Source: Candidatus Sulfotelmatobacter sp. (GTDB lineage Bacteria > Acidobacteriota > Terriglobia > Terriglobales > SbA1). Taken from it: a stretch of DNA of 15,144 bases. The translations under genes were made by a program, and so were the position numbers. The stretch spans positions 1 to 15,144 of the forward strand of contig JASLEQ010000435.1 in NCBI GenBank assembly GCA_030151135.1, in the 5' to 3' direction. Below are positions 1-7,078 of this stretch, piece after piece (position 1 is the first letter of the stretch; each line of letters starts with the position of its first letter). The notes under the pieces are model-generated. The model saw only the letters and a program-made list of their open reading frames with translations, was not told where the DNA came from and did not search any database.

Positions 1-1
1 C

Positions 2-613
2 CCTTACATTGCAGGGATGACTGCCGTGAATTCAGCACTTTTCAATCCCGGATGGCGCGAGAAGTTAGGCATCGATTACGGCAATCTCGTGATCCCCAAT
101 ACAGGTGAGCATCTTACGAAAGAACGATTCGAGGAGCTGCACAATTCGAATAGTCAGCAGTGGGTGCTGGTGTATGCAAACACGCAGGATATGGTCGACA
201 AAATCATCCCGAACCCGCTGATTATGATCGCGAGTGATGGGGCCGAGGGCCACCCTCGCAATGCGGGAACCTTTTCTCGTGTGATTGCGCAATATGTGCG
301 CGAGAAGAAGACTTTGACGCTAATGGAAGCCCTGAGGAAAATGACGCTCATGCCGGCCCTGATGCTGGAGCGGTCGACGCCTGCGGCACGAAAAAAAGGA
401 CGACTTCAAGAAGGAGCTGATGCTGACATTGTTACATTCGATCCACAGACAATTTCCGACCGATCGACTTTTGAAAAGCCCATGGAGCCGAGTGTCGGCG
501 TCCAGGAACTCATTGTCGGTGGGGTACTGCTAATCGATGAGGGAAAGATGCTTCCTGGTATTTATCCTGGCAAAGCAATTCTTGGACCGCGGAGGGTCGA
601 GGCTTCGCACTAA
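2..613 (+). CDS. N-acyl-D-amino-acid deacylase-type amidohydrolase, C-terminal part (5' end outside window)
   Basis: The reading frame is open from the first bases of the window, so the start codon and the N-terminal metal-binding half lie upstream. About 203 residues remain. Seen: a S-D-G motif followed by G-H-P-R and G-T-F-S-R, then Y-V-R-E, an E-A-L-R-K-M-T helix, and a closing stretch G-A-D-A-D-I-V-T-F-D-P with D-R-S-T-F-E-K-P. In the D-aminoacylase branch of the amidohydrolase superfamily, the Asp of this S/T-D-G is the catalytic, metal-linked acid, and the last stretch folds into the small beta-sandwich domain. Members hydrolyse N-acyl-D-amino acids or related D-amino-acid amides. Substrate cannot be fixed from this fragment, and a dihydroorotase- or hydantoinase-like relative is less likely. 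The TAA stop overlaps the stop of the converging mogA/moaB-type gene. Confidence 0.85.
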   Translation, partial: PYIAGMTAVNSALFNPGWREKLGIDYGNLVIPNTGEHLTKERFEELHNSNSQQWVLVYANTQDMVDKIIPNPLIMIASDGAEGHPRNAGTFSRVIAQYVREKKTLTLMEALRKMTLMPALMLERSTPAARKKGRLQEGADADIVTFDPQTISDRSTFEKPMEPSVGVQELIVGGVLLIDEGKMLPGIYPGKAILGPRRVEASH

Positions 614-1104
614 TGGCCGTGACTAGTTTTGCCGCTAAGCAGATCGATCATATGCTGCAATAGCCCAGAAACAGCCTGGAGAGATTCAACGGCTCCAGCA
701 GGACTGCCGGGCAGGTTAATGATAACGGTGCGACCTCTCACCCCGCAGATCCCCCGACTTAAAACCGCAAACGGAGTATTCTTCAGACCTTCGCGCCGCA
801 TCTGCTCAGACACTCCCTCAAGCAGCCGGTCGCAGACGTTCCTTGTAGCTTCCGGGGTTACATCGCGAGGAGCGATACCCGTTCCACCCGTCGTAACGAC
901 TAATCGGACCTCGCGTGCAAGGCGGATCAAAAGGTTCTGAATCTGGATCTGGTCGTCAGGAACAACTTCTCGACTCAAGACCGAAAATTGCTGCTTTTCG
1001 AGGATCTGGGCGACTTCCGGGCCAGACTTGTCTTCGCGTTCTCCACGGGAGCACGAGTCACTCACGGTGACCACGGCGGCTGTGTGATACACGGCGTCAG
1101 CCAT
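610..1104 (-). CDS. MogA/MoaB family molybdenum cofactor biosynthesis protein (molybdopterin adenylyltransferase type)
   Basis: A 164-residue protein of the MoCF-binding fold, normal length for the MogA/MoaB family. Near the N-terminus it has T-V-S-D-S, then E-D-K-S-G-P, V-P-D-D, the hallmark T-T-G-G-T-G followed by R-D-V-T-P-E-A-T, and L-P-G-S-P near the C-terminus. The family binds molybdopterin and MgATP and makes adenylyl-molybdopterin, the substrate used by MoeA for metal insertion. MogA and MoaB cannot be separated safely here; the short form and TVSDS start look more like MoaB. I chose the ATG at 1104, which overlaps the stop of the preceding response regulator by 8 bases (translational coupling). 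A second ATG at 1116, with GAGG only 3 bases upstream, would add four residues. It is the last gene of the minus-strand operon. Confidence 0.88.
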   Translation of the reverse strand: MADAVYHTAAVVTVSDSCSRGEREDKSGPEVAQILEKQQFSVLSREVVPDDQIQIQNLLIRLAREVRLVVTTGGTGIAPRDVTPEATRNVCDRLLEGVSEQMRREGLKNTPFAVLSRGICGVRGRTVIINLPGSPAGAVESLQAVSGLLQHMIDLLSGKTSHGH

Positions 1105-1930
1105 CGAGCAGTACATCGTCCTCTTCGTCTTGTTTGCAAGCAGCCGTCGAAGGCGCTGCGACCGGCGCAGTCTGTGACTCAGGCGGAGCCGCAGGTTCAG
1201 GCTCGCCGCCTTCGCGATTGGACTCGTCTAGAAGACGCAGACCTTCCATGAGAAGGCCCTGCGTATTCAACTGCGTTGTTTCTTTGTCCGTCTTTCCCTC
1301 GAAGTCGAGCTGGAAGTTGCCGCCTGTCCACCGCAAAACCTTGAATACCGCTTCATCACCGACCAGCGAGCCATAGGTCGCATGTTTCACCTGACCTTCG
1401 GCGAAGAACACTTCGCACTTTTCGCCTTCGTTTGTGAGCGACAGCTGGCAACTCTTGCGGCCCATCTCGAGCGACTGCATGAGATCAATCACATTCATTT
1501 GCGAAAGATTCCCGCGAACGACGCCGTCCGAAGGGGCCGTCTTTGCCATCTTCTCGAGCGCAATACGGTCAATGGTGCGCTTTACGCGGCGAGTTGCTTC
1601 CTTCAGGAAAAATGGTTTCTCAAGGTAATCGTCGGCGGCGTCTTGCGGAGAAAGCCGCTCGGAGATATCGGCTTTGCTGGCCATCAAAACGGTTGAAAAA
1701 TTCGCAGTTGCTGGGCGGCTTTTGAGCTTCTCGACGAGTTGACGGCCGTCCATGCCAGGCATTCGATAGTCACAAACGAGAAGATCGGGCGCATCGTCCA
1801 CAGCCTTCAGCAGCGCGTCCGCCGCATCGCTTGCCGTAGTCACTCTGGCGAGAGAAGACAACGCCTGCTGCAGCATCGCAAGAACCATCGGATTGTCATC
1901 GACCAACAGCAGTTTGACGTTTTCAGCCAT
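1097..1930 (-). CDS. Response regulator: receiver (REC) domain plus DUF4388/PATAN domain
   Basis: A 277-residue two-domain protein without a DNA-binding domain. Residues about 5-120 are a REC domain: acidic pair D11/D12, phospho-acceptor D54 in C-D-Y-R-M-P-G-M-D-G, and K105 in E-K-P-F. The usual Thr/Ser that reads out phosphorylation is Ala84 in the best alignment (M-A-S-K), with Ser85 next to it. Residues about 138-235 match the DUF4388 (PATAN) pattern: G-N-L-S-Q-M-N-V-I-D-L-M-Q-S-L-E, then a glycine-rich beta part and F-x-V-L-R-W. The tail is Pro/Ala/Glu-rich and ends acidic. Family knowledge: PATAN domains act through protein contacts, in cyanobacteria on pilus motors. It sits 15 bases after moaC and overlaps mogA/moaB. 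No sensor kinase is visible in the window. Confidence 0.85.
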   Translation of the reverse strand: MAENVKLLLVDDNPMVLAMLQQALSSLARVTTASDAADALLKAVDDAPDLLVCDYRMPGMDGRQLVEKLKSRPATANFSTVLMASKADISERLSPQDAADDYLEKPFFLKEATRRVKRTIDRIALEKMAKTAPSDGVVRGNLSQMNVIDLMQSLEMGRKSCQLSLTNEGEKCEVFFAEGQVKHATYGSLVGDEAVFKVLRWTGGNFQLDFEGKTDKETTQLNTQGLLMEGLRLLDESNREGGEPEPAAPPESQTAPVAAPSTAACKQDEEDDVLLDG

Positions 1931-1945
1931 GCCTTCGTTGAACGG

Positions 1946-2416
1946 TTATCTTCGACGCCGGTATTCGCCGCTCTTGCCTCCGCTTTTGCTTTCAAGGACG
2001 ATTTCGCGGATTTCAATCCCTTTGTCGGCCGCTTTCAACATGTCGTAGATGGTCAGTGCCGCCACGCTAACGGCGGTCAGCGCCTCCATCTCCACGCCAG
2101 TTTCGGCCAGAGTTACAACTTTCGACGTGATCGCGAGGCCATTTTCGCACACGCGCACAGCCACATCAACGTGTGACAGCGGTAACGGATGGCACATGGG
2201 AATCAGCTCGGATGTACGCTTTGCTGCCATGATGCCCGCAATACGCGCGACTTCGAGCGGATCACCCTTCGAGTTCGATGCAAGGGTACGCAAAACTTCC
2301 GGTTTGATTGCGACAAACCCGCTCGCCTTGGCCTCACGCTTCGTTGCCACCTTAGCAGACACATCCACCATGCGAGCTTGGCCCGATTCGTCGTAGTGAG
2401 ACAATTTCTTTGGCAT
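1946..2416 (-). CDS. moaC: Cyclic pyranopterin monophosphate synthase MoaC
   Basis: A 156-residue protein, the family's usual length. With MoaA, MoaC turns GTP into cyclic pyranopterin monophosphate, the first stage of molybdenum cofactor synthesis, in the cytosol. Seen: M-V-D-V-S near the N-terminus, K50-[12 protein letters not shown] with H76, [10 protein letters not shown] with E109 and E111, and I-Y-D-M-L-K with D125 and K128. These correspond to the active-site Lys, His, Glu, Asp and Lys known in the E. coli enzyme. The C-terminus carries the flexible S-K-S-G-G-K-S-G loop. The ATG start lies 37 bases after the moeA stop and has only a weak, distant ribosome-binding site. MoaA, MoaD and MoaE are not in the window. 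Confidence 0.96.
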   Translation of the reverse strand: MPKKLSHYDESGQARMVDVSAKVATKREAKASGFVAIKPEVLRTLASNSKGDPLEVARIAGIMAAKRTSELIPMCHPLPLSHVDVAVRVCENGLAITSKVVTLAETGVEMEALTAVSVAALTIYDMLKAADKGIEIREIVLESKSGGKSGEYRRRR

Positions 2417-2453
2417 TTGAAAATTGAGGCCTTACGGAATATCTTACATGGCG

Positions 2454-3713
2454 CTATCGAAGGATGATCGAGACAAGCTCACCTTCAAGAATGCGGTCCC
2501 GGTTGGGTGGAATCACGAGGTAGCAGTTGGCGCGAGCGGTTGCCGCAATGTCGCCGGAACCTTGCCATGGAACAAGTTCAACTCGTGAATTCTCGAATTC
2601 TCCGGAGAGAATGGCCGGGAGGAACCTCGTCAGGCCTGGCTTGATCTTAATTTCTTGCTTCAATATTGCTTGTACATAAAATAGCTTGCGCGGAATCATT
2701 CCGGCGAGAGATTCGACCATGGGCCGCGCGAACAGCTCGAACGTCACCATCGTCGAAACCGGATTGCCAGGTAGACCAAAGAAATAACTAAACTGTGGTT
2801 CGGACGCGGGCTTGGGCGCTCCACATCTACCGAACACAATCGGGCGACCGGGCTGAATCTGAGCACCAGTGAAGAAGAACTCGGCTTTCAACTCTGACAA
2901 AACTTGTTCGACCAAATCGTAGCGTCCCATCGAAACGCCACCAGTCATCAGCAGCAGGTCCGCTTGGAGGCCTTGCTCAATTAGGCGCCTTAGATGGTTG
3001 GGCTCGTCTGGAGCGATTGGCAGGCGAAGGGGATCGCCCCCCGCCTGCTGAATCTGGACTGCAAGTGAATAGCTGTTTGAATTTCGGATTTCCGTGGGAC
3101 CGGGGGTTCGATCGATGTCTACGACTTCGTCCCCCGTACTCAGGATGGCGACTCGTGGGCGCCTGAAAACGAGTAGTTGCGATTTCCCCACGGATGCCGC
3201 CAAACCTGTGGCGGCGTCGTTCAGACAGCGTCCTACATCGACCAAAACGGTGCCTTGGCGCGCCTCGGCGCCGCGCGAGACTATATTGTCTCTAGGATCT
3301 ACCGTCCTCAAGACTTGGACTCTATCGCCCTGTTCCTTGCAGTACTCGACCATAACGACCGCATCGGCACCATTGGGAACTGGAGCCCCTGTCATGATCC
3401 CAACGGTTTGCCCACTCTGGATCTGAGCGGGGATGCTGGTGGACTTATCGCCGGCCTTGATCTCACCGATCAAGTCGAGTTGTGTGGGAACTTTCGCCAA
3501 ATCTTCTGAACGGACGGCATACCCGTCGCGAGTGGAGCGCGGAAAAGGTGGAAAGTCCCGGTCAGCATAGATTGGCTCGGCGAGTACGCGCCCAATGCCC
3601 GAGAGCAGGTCCACCGATTCCGTTTCGCCTGGCCGTACGAAAGCAGAATGCTGCTCGACGGTCCGACGAGCATCTGTAAAGCTCAGAATCGAAGGCTGAG
3701 GAGCGTCGTGCAT
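2454..3713 (-). CDS. moeA: Molybdopterin molybdenumtransferase MoeA
   Basis: A 419-residue protein, normal for MoeA, which inserts molybdate into adenylyl-molybdopterin. Domain signs in order: R-D-G-Y-A-V at 62-67, T-G-A-P-V-P-N-G-A-D-A-V-V at 108-120, then the MoCF-binding domain with L-S-T-G-D-E at 191-196, R-N-S-N-S at 211-215 and T-G-G-V-S-M-G-R-Y-D at 258-267. It continues with Q-P-G-R-P and L-P-G-N-P-V-S and ends in the small MoeA domain IV. I chose the ATG at 3713: homology begins with S-F-T-D-A-R-R-T-V just after it, and 82 bases separate it from the PilT-like gene. The frame is open further upstream to a TTG at 3839 inside that gene, but those residues do not look like MoeA. No strong Shine-Dalgarno precedes the ATG. 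Confidence 0.95.
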   Translation of the reverse strand: MHDAPQPSILSFTDARRTVEQHSAFVRPGETESVDLLSGIGRVLAEPIYADRDFPPFPRSTRDGYAVRSEDLAKVPTQLDLIGEIKAGDKSTSIPAQIQSGQTVGIMTGAPVPNGADAVVMVEYCKEQGDRVQVLRTVDPRDNIVSRGAEARQGTVLVDVGRCLNDAATGLAASVGKSQLLVFRRPRVAILSTGDEVVDIDRTPGPTEIRNSNSYSLAVQIQQAGGDPLRLPIAPDEPNHLRRLIEQGLQADLLLMTGGVSMGRYDLVEQVLSELKAEFFFTGAQIQPGRPIVFGRCGAPKPASEPQFSYFFGLPGNPVSTMVTFELFARPMVESLAGMIPRKLFYVQAILKQEIKIKPGLTRFLPAILSGEFENSRVELVPWQGSGDIAATARANCYLVIPPNRDRILEGELVSIILR

Positions 3714-3795
3714 GCAAGGATGATAGTGGAAGTCGCGAACGAGCGAATCTGCCTTCCGGTCGGGAAGAAGGAAAATCCAAGATCCGGCGTCAGTC

Positions 3796-4941
3796 TTATC
3801 TTGCCAGTTCCTGACCCAATGCCGCGGGATTCGTGGCAAAAGAAAGGCCGATTTCTAGATCAACGATGCGATCATGGACAAGCTTTGCGATCTCCGCATC
3901 GAAGTGCTGCATGCCGTCAACACCTCCGGCTTTCATTGCATCAAGAAGACTGTTGTTCTCGTGCTCGCCTTTTTCGATGCATTCGCGAGTCCGCCCATTG
4001 GCTTTTAGAATCTCAAATGCAGCTACGCGCCCGTTGCGGTCGGTCCTGGGCATGAGCCTTTGACAGATTATGTATCGGAATGACTTGGCGAATCGATCCC
4101 GAACTGATTCCTGTTCCGCGGGAGAAAACGAGCTCACAATGCGTTCCACCGTCTTAGCTGCATCCATAGTATTCAGGCTGGAGAAGACGAGATGCCCGGT
4201 CTCTGCAGCTTCGAGCACGATCTCTATAGTTTCCCGGTCTCGCATTTCCCCGACCATAATGACCTTGGGTGCCTGCCGCATTGCGGAGCGAAGAGCGTGC
4301 GCGAAACTTGGCGTGTCGCTATGCAGCTCGCGCTGATGGATGGTCGAGCACTTGTGATTGTGCAGGAACTCGATCGGGTCCTCAATCGTGATGACGTGGT
4401 AATACTTTTCGCGATTGATGGCGTCGAGCAGAACTGCCAAGGTAGAAGACTTGCCGGATCCTGCCGATCCAGTCACAAGGACAATTCCATCTCTGAGCTT
4501 GGTTACTTCTGACAGCTGCGATGGAAGGCGCAAAGAGGCAAAATCGGGGATGCTGGTGGGGATCACGCGCATCACCACCGCACAACTTCCGCGCTGAATG
4601 AAAACGTTGACGCGAAAACGAGCCAGTCCGGGCAAACCGTACGAGATGTCGCATGCTCCATGTTCTCGTAGTGTTGTGATGGCTTGCTTGTTGTCGCCAA
4701 TCAGATCAGCAGCAATGCGGCGGGTGTCGTCAGCCGAAAGCACCGTCAGCCCAGGTACTTGTACCGGGATCATTTGGCCGTATACCTGGACTTGTGGTGG
4801 CCGGCCCGGAGAAAAAATCAGGTCGCTGATCTTATCGGCGGCGCGCAACATAGCGCCCAGTAACGCGGGCGTTGCTACCTGCCCGGTATCGGATAAATTC
4901 TCGATTACAACTGAAATCGGAGCAATTGTCGGTGCTGCCAT
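3796..4941 (-). CDS. PilT/PilU-like type IV pilus ATPase, divergent
   Basis: A 381-residue GspE/PilT family ATPase, close to PilT/PilU length. Family role: cytoplasmic hexamers that power retraction of type IV pili. Seen: an N-terminal PAS-like domain (about 25-125), Walker A G-S-A-G-S-G-K-S at 158-165, Asp box T-I-E-D-P-I-E-F at 185-192, Q-R-E at 203-205, Walker B V-I-M-V-G-E-M-R-D at 227-235, and A-A-E-T-G-H-L-V-F at 245-253. Differences from PilT: the His box T-L-H-T reads S-L-N-T (Asn257), and the C-terminal A-I-R-N-L-I-R-E motif is replaced by T-R-E-C-I-E-K-G (318-325). Q-R-E-V-G is Q-R-E-L-H. It is therefore probably an accessory or regulatory paralogue, more PilU-like, rather than the main retraction motor. 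ATG start with GGAG nine bases upstream. First gene of the moeA-moaC run. Confidence 0.88.
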   Translation of the reverse strand: MAAPTIAPISVVIENLSDTGQVATPALLGAMLRAADKISDLIFSPGRPPQVQVYGQMIPVQVPGLTVLSADDTRRIAADLIGDNKQAITTLREHGACDISYGLPGLARFRVNVFIQRGSCAVVMRVIPTSIPDFASLRLPSQLSEVTKLRDGIVLVTGSAGSGKSSTLAVLLDAINREKYYHVITIEDPIEFLHNHKCSTIHQRELHSDTPSFAHALRSAMRQAPKVIMVGEMRDRETIEIVLEAAETGHLVFSSLNTMDAAKTVERIVSSFSPAEQESVRDRFAKSFRYIICQRLMPRTDRNGRVAAFEILKANGRTRECIEKGEHENNSLLDAMKAGGVDGMQHFDAEIAKLVHDRIVDLEIGLSFATNPAALGQELAR

Positions 4942-5068
4942 TCTTCCTCACTCCAGGAATTGCACGCACCACAGCATGGGAGAATCGATAACTCAACTGT
5001 AACGCTCGGCGGTTGCTTGGCGAAGGTCACGAAGTGCATAGTCCTTGGTAACCGAGCCCCGAAGCAAT
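4942..5068 (-). promoter_or_regulatory. Probable promoter region of the PilT-like/moeA/moaC operon
   Basis: Non-coding stretch between the terminator of the exported TPR gene and the ATG at 4941. By position it must hold the promoter of the minus-strand operon, because an intrinsic terminator lies just upstream. I find a good ribosome-binding site (GGAG, then GAGGAAG) directly before the ATG, but no convincing -35/-10 pair and no clear sigma-54 site. No molybdenum-cofactor riboswitch fold is obvious by eye. Confidence 0.35.
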
Positions 5069-5093
5069 AAAAAGGGCGGCTTCGCAGCCGCCT
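5069..5093 (-). terminator. Rho-independent terminator of the exported TPR gene
   Basis: A perfect inverted repeat, GGCGGCT (5075-5081) and AGCCGCC (5086-5092), closes a four-base loop. On the minus strand the stem is followed directly by TTTTT (5069-5073). It lies 38 bases after the stop codon of the TPR gene, which fits termination of that transcript. It separates that unit from the Moco/PilT operon. Confidence 0.85.
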
Positions 5094-5130
5094 TAATCCT
5101 TAAGTCACTGAAAGTAAAAAGTTTGGATGT

Positions 5131-6291
5131 TTACTTCTTTGCCTTCTTTTTGGTTCCATAGGTCGTTTCCACGCTAGAACCGATGCTGGCGAGCAGTTCC
5201 TTGGCGCTCTGAGCATTCGGACCGTTCGGGGCAACCTCCAGATATTTCTGGAATGCCTCGGCCGTTCCTGGAGGAGCGATGGTTTTGTCCCCCTGCAAGG
5301 TCGCCTTCCCGAGAAGGTTTACACCTTTCTGGTAATACGCCTCGGCGCGGGTGGGATCGGCAGCGATGCACTTATCGAAAGCAGCATTTGCATCGTCAAC
5401 CCTGCCAGCATTCGTGTATACCGCACCGATGTTGAAGTAAGCGCTCGCGGCTGAGGTCGGATCGGCCTTCGCAGCCATCTCATAACTTTTTACCGCGTCG
5501 TCAATTTTCTTATCTTTGGCATAAGCATCTGCTAGGTTGATATAGAACCCTGCCAATTTCTGATTCGCCTTTGCTGCGTCCTTTTCCTTGCCGTTCTGGA
5601 TGGAGCTCTGCAAAAGATCGATCGCCTTGCTATACGACTGGACCGCTGAATCGTAACGCTTCTGTTTTTCCGCAGGGTCCGTTTGGGTCGGAGCTGAAAG
5701 GCGGTAAGCGTCACCTAGCCGATACCAAAGTACGTCTCGGCTGGGATCAATCTGGTTGGCCTCAGTCAAGTTCGTAATCGCTGTGTCGTAATCTTTGGCT
5801 TGGATCGCCGTGTTGGCCGCATCCAGCTTCGACTGCAAACTCTTGACCGTGCTGACTTCTTTCTGCTGCTTGGCCTGCTGCTCCTGCCTTGCCTTCACTT
5901 CCTCGGCGGAAAGACCTTCGCCCTTCGCTTGACGTTCCGCCTCTTTTTGAAGGTCTAAATCTAGATTATTTTCATCGAGTTGAACCTGGTACCCGTTGAT
6001 GTGATACAGCTCTTTCGCTGCTTTCTGATCATCAGGAGATCGGAACAGAACGACCTTGTACTTGCCCGGTGTAACGCCTAATGAGAAGTACTCTCCCCTG
6101 TTATTCGTCTTTAGGTTGTATTTCTGGCCGTTGTCCAGGTTGTCGTACTCAACGACACCCCCGGCGATGGGCTTGCCATCTGCGTCTTTGCACACCCCTT
6201 TTACCGTACCCGCTGCCTGCGCGAAGAGCATGGACGAGCAGAGTCCAGAGAGCAGAATCAAAGTCCCAATAATTGCCAAGCGCTTTCTCAT
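5131..6291 (-). CDS. Exported TPR protein with N-terminal CarboxypepD_reg-like domain and lysine-rich tail
   Basis: A 386-residue secreted protein. Residues 1-26 form a signal peptide: basic M-R-K-R, a hydrophobic core, and likely cleavage after L-F-A. The Cys in the core is not in a lipobox context. Residues about 28-115 look like a carboxypeptidase-regulatory/CnaB-type beta-sandwich (G-T-V-K-G, D-G-K-P-I-A-G, N-N-R-G-E-Y, P-G-K-Y-K-V). A charged Gln/Glu/Lys helix follows (about 115-155), then TPR repeats to about 370 with D-Y-D-T-A-I, W-Y-R-L-G-D-A-Y, A-G-F-Y-I-N-L-A-D-A-Y and A-Y-F-N-I-G-A-V-Y-T-N-A-G-R helices. The last six residues are nearly all Lys (K-K-K-A-K-K). It probably scaffolds partners in the periplasm; no enzymatic motif is seen. 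The start is set by a GGGAGG site six bases before the ATG; a longer GTG frame to 6438 is rejected. Confidence 0.85.
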   Translation of the reverse strand: MRKRLAIIGTLILLSGLCSSMLFAQAAGTVKGVCKDADGKPIAGGVVEYDNLDNGQKYNLKTNNRGEYFSLGVTPGKYKVVLFRSPDDQKAAKELYHINGYQVQLDENNLDLDLQKEAERQAKGEGLSAEEVKARQEQQAKQQKEVSTVKSLQSKLDAANTAIQAKDYDTAITNLTEANQIDPSRDVLWYRLGDAYRLSAPTQTDPAEKQKRYDSAVQSYSKAIDLLQSSIQNGKEKDAAKANQKLAGFYINLADAYAKDKKIDDAVKSYEMAAKADPTSAASAYFNIGAVYTNAGRVDDANAAFDKCIAADPTRAEAYYQKGVNLLGKATLQGDKTIAPPGTAEAFQKYLEVAPNGPNAQSAKELLASIGSSVETTYGTKKKAKK

Positions 6292-6297
6292 AGTTTG

Positions 6298-6303
6298 CCT
6301 CCC
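6298..6303 (-). promoter_or_regulatory. Strong ribosome-binding site fixing the TPR gene start
   Basis: GGGAGG on the minus strand, six bases before the ATG at 6291. That ATG is also the first codon of a good signal peptide, so it settles the start against the upstream in-frame GTG at 6438. Confidence 0.8.
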
Positions 6304-6385
6304 GGCAATAAACTGCGTTTGAACAGAATCAGGTGCGTCCGAGGATAAACTTCGCGCCTCATGTAGCGCACCAGTGAAACTAAAT

Positions 6386-7063
6386 TCATCTTGCCACGTA
6401 CGGGATAGGGTCCTGCGCTCCGGCGGAATAAAAGGCACGCAGACGCAAAACGCAGCTGTCGCATACCCCGCAGGCCTGGTCCTCGCGGCTGTAACAAGAC
6501 CAAGTTAAATCCAAGGGTGCACCGAGTTCAAGGCCAAGACGCACAATCTCAGCTTTCTTCATGGCGATAAGCGGAGTCACGATTTCGATGCTGCCGTCCT
6601 TGGTGCCCGCTTTGACAACTGTATTGAACGCCTCGTAATAGGCTGGGCGGCAATCGGGATATCCGGAGCTATCGGGTTCCACCGCCCCGATGTACACCTT
6701 GCACGCCTCGAGCACTTCCGCCCAACTCACGGCGACCGCAAGAAAATGAGCATTCCGGAAAGGCACATAGGTAACGGGGATTGCTCGACCAACCTCTTCG
6801 TACTCGGGAACCTCAATTGATTCGTCGGTCAAGGCTGACCCGCCAATCTGACGAAGGGCTTCGTTACGAACCATTAGCCGATCATGAATTTTTAGACGCT
6901 GACATATGGCGAGGAACGACTGTCGCTCGCGCTCTTCTGTTCTTTGGCCGTAGCTTATGTGTACCGCGGCAGCGTCATAATCCCGCGCAGCTAGGGTTGC
7001 GCAGACGCAAGAATCCATGCCACCACTCAACAGCACTACCGCACGGGGCTTGCTCGACCTCAT
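6386..7063 (-). CDS. queC: 7-cyano-7-deazaguanine synthase QueC
   Basis: A 225-residue adenine-nucleotide alpha-hydrolase-type enzyme that converts 7-carboxy-7-deazaguanine to preQ0 using ATP and ammonia. Seen: the PP-loop S-G-G-M-D-S at 13-18, S-Y-G-Q-R-T-E-E-R-E just after it, V-P-F-R-N-A-H-F-L mid-protein, and Y-P-D-C-R-P. The C-terminal zinc site has C190, C198, C201 and C204 (C-x7-C-x2-C-x2-C), matching the known QueC zinc ligands. The ATG at 7063 is preferred: AGGTGG lies two to seven bases upstream, and the in-frame GTG at 7069 would fall inside that site. It follows queE by 15 bases as last gene of queD-queE-queC; the TPR gene begins 94 bases further on. Confidence 0.96.
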   Translation of the reverse strand: MRSSKPRAVVLLSGGMDSCVCATLAARDYDAAAVHISYGQRTEERERQSFLAICQRLKIHDRLMVRNEALRQIGGSALTDESIEVPEYEEVGRAIPVTYVPFRNAHFLAVAVSWAEVLEACKVYIGAVEPDSSGYPDCRPAYYEAFNTVVKAGTKDGSIEIVTPLIAMKKAEIVRLGLELGAPLDLTWSCYSREDQACGVCDSCVLRLRAFYSAGAQDPIPYVAR

Positions 7064-7078
7064 GACCACCTGAGTTTC

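Noticed and set aside
1739..2176. Plus-strand frame across the response regulator and moaC
   Set aside because: Shadow of two recognised genes; spans their junction and has no protein-like features.
3714..3839. N-terminal extension of moeA to a TTG at 3839
   Set aside because: It overlaps the PilT-like gene by 44 bases, has no MoeA-like residues, and the ATG at 3713 sits directly before the conserved start.
6292..6438. Extension of the TPR protein to a GTG at 6438
   Set aside because: It would bury the signal peptide and run into queC; the ATG at 6291 has a GGGAGG site six bases upstream.
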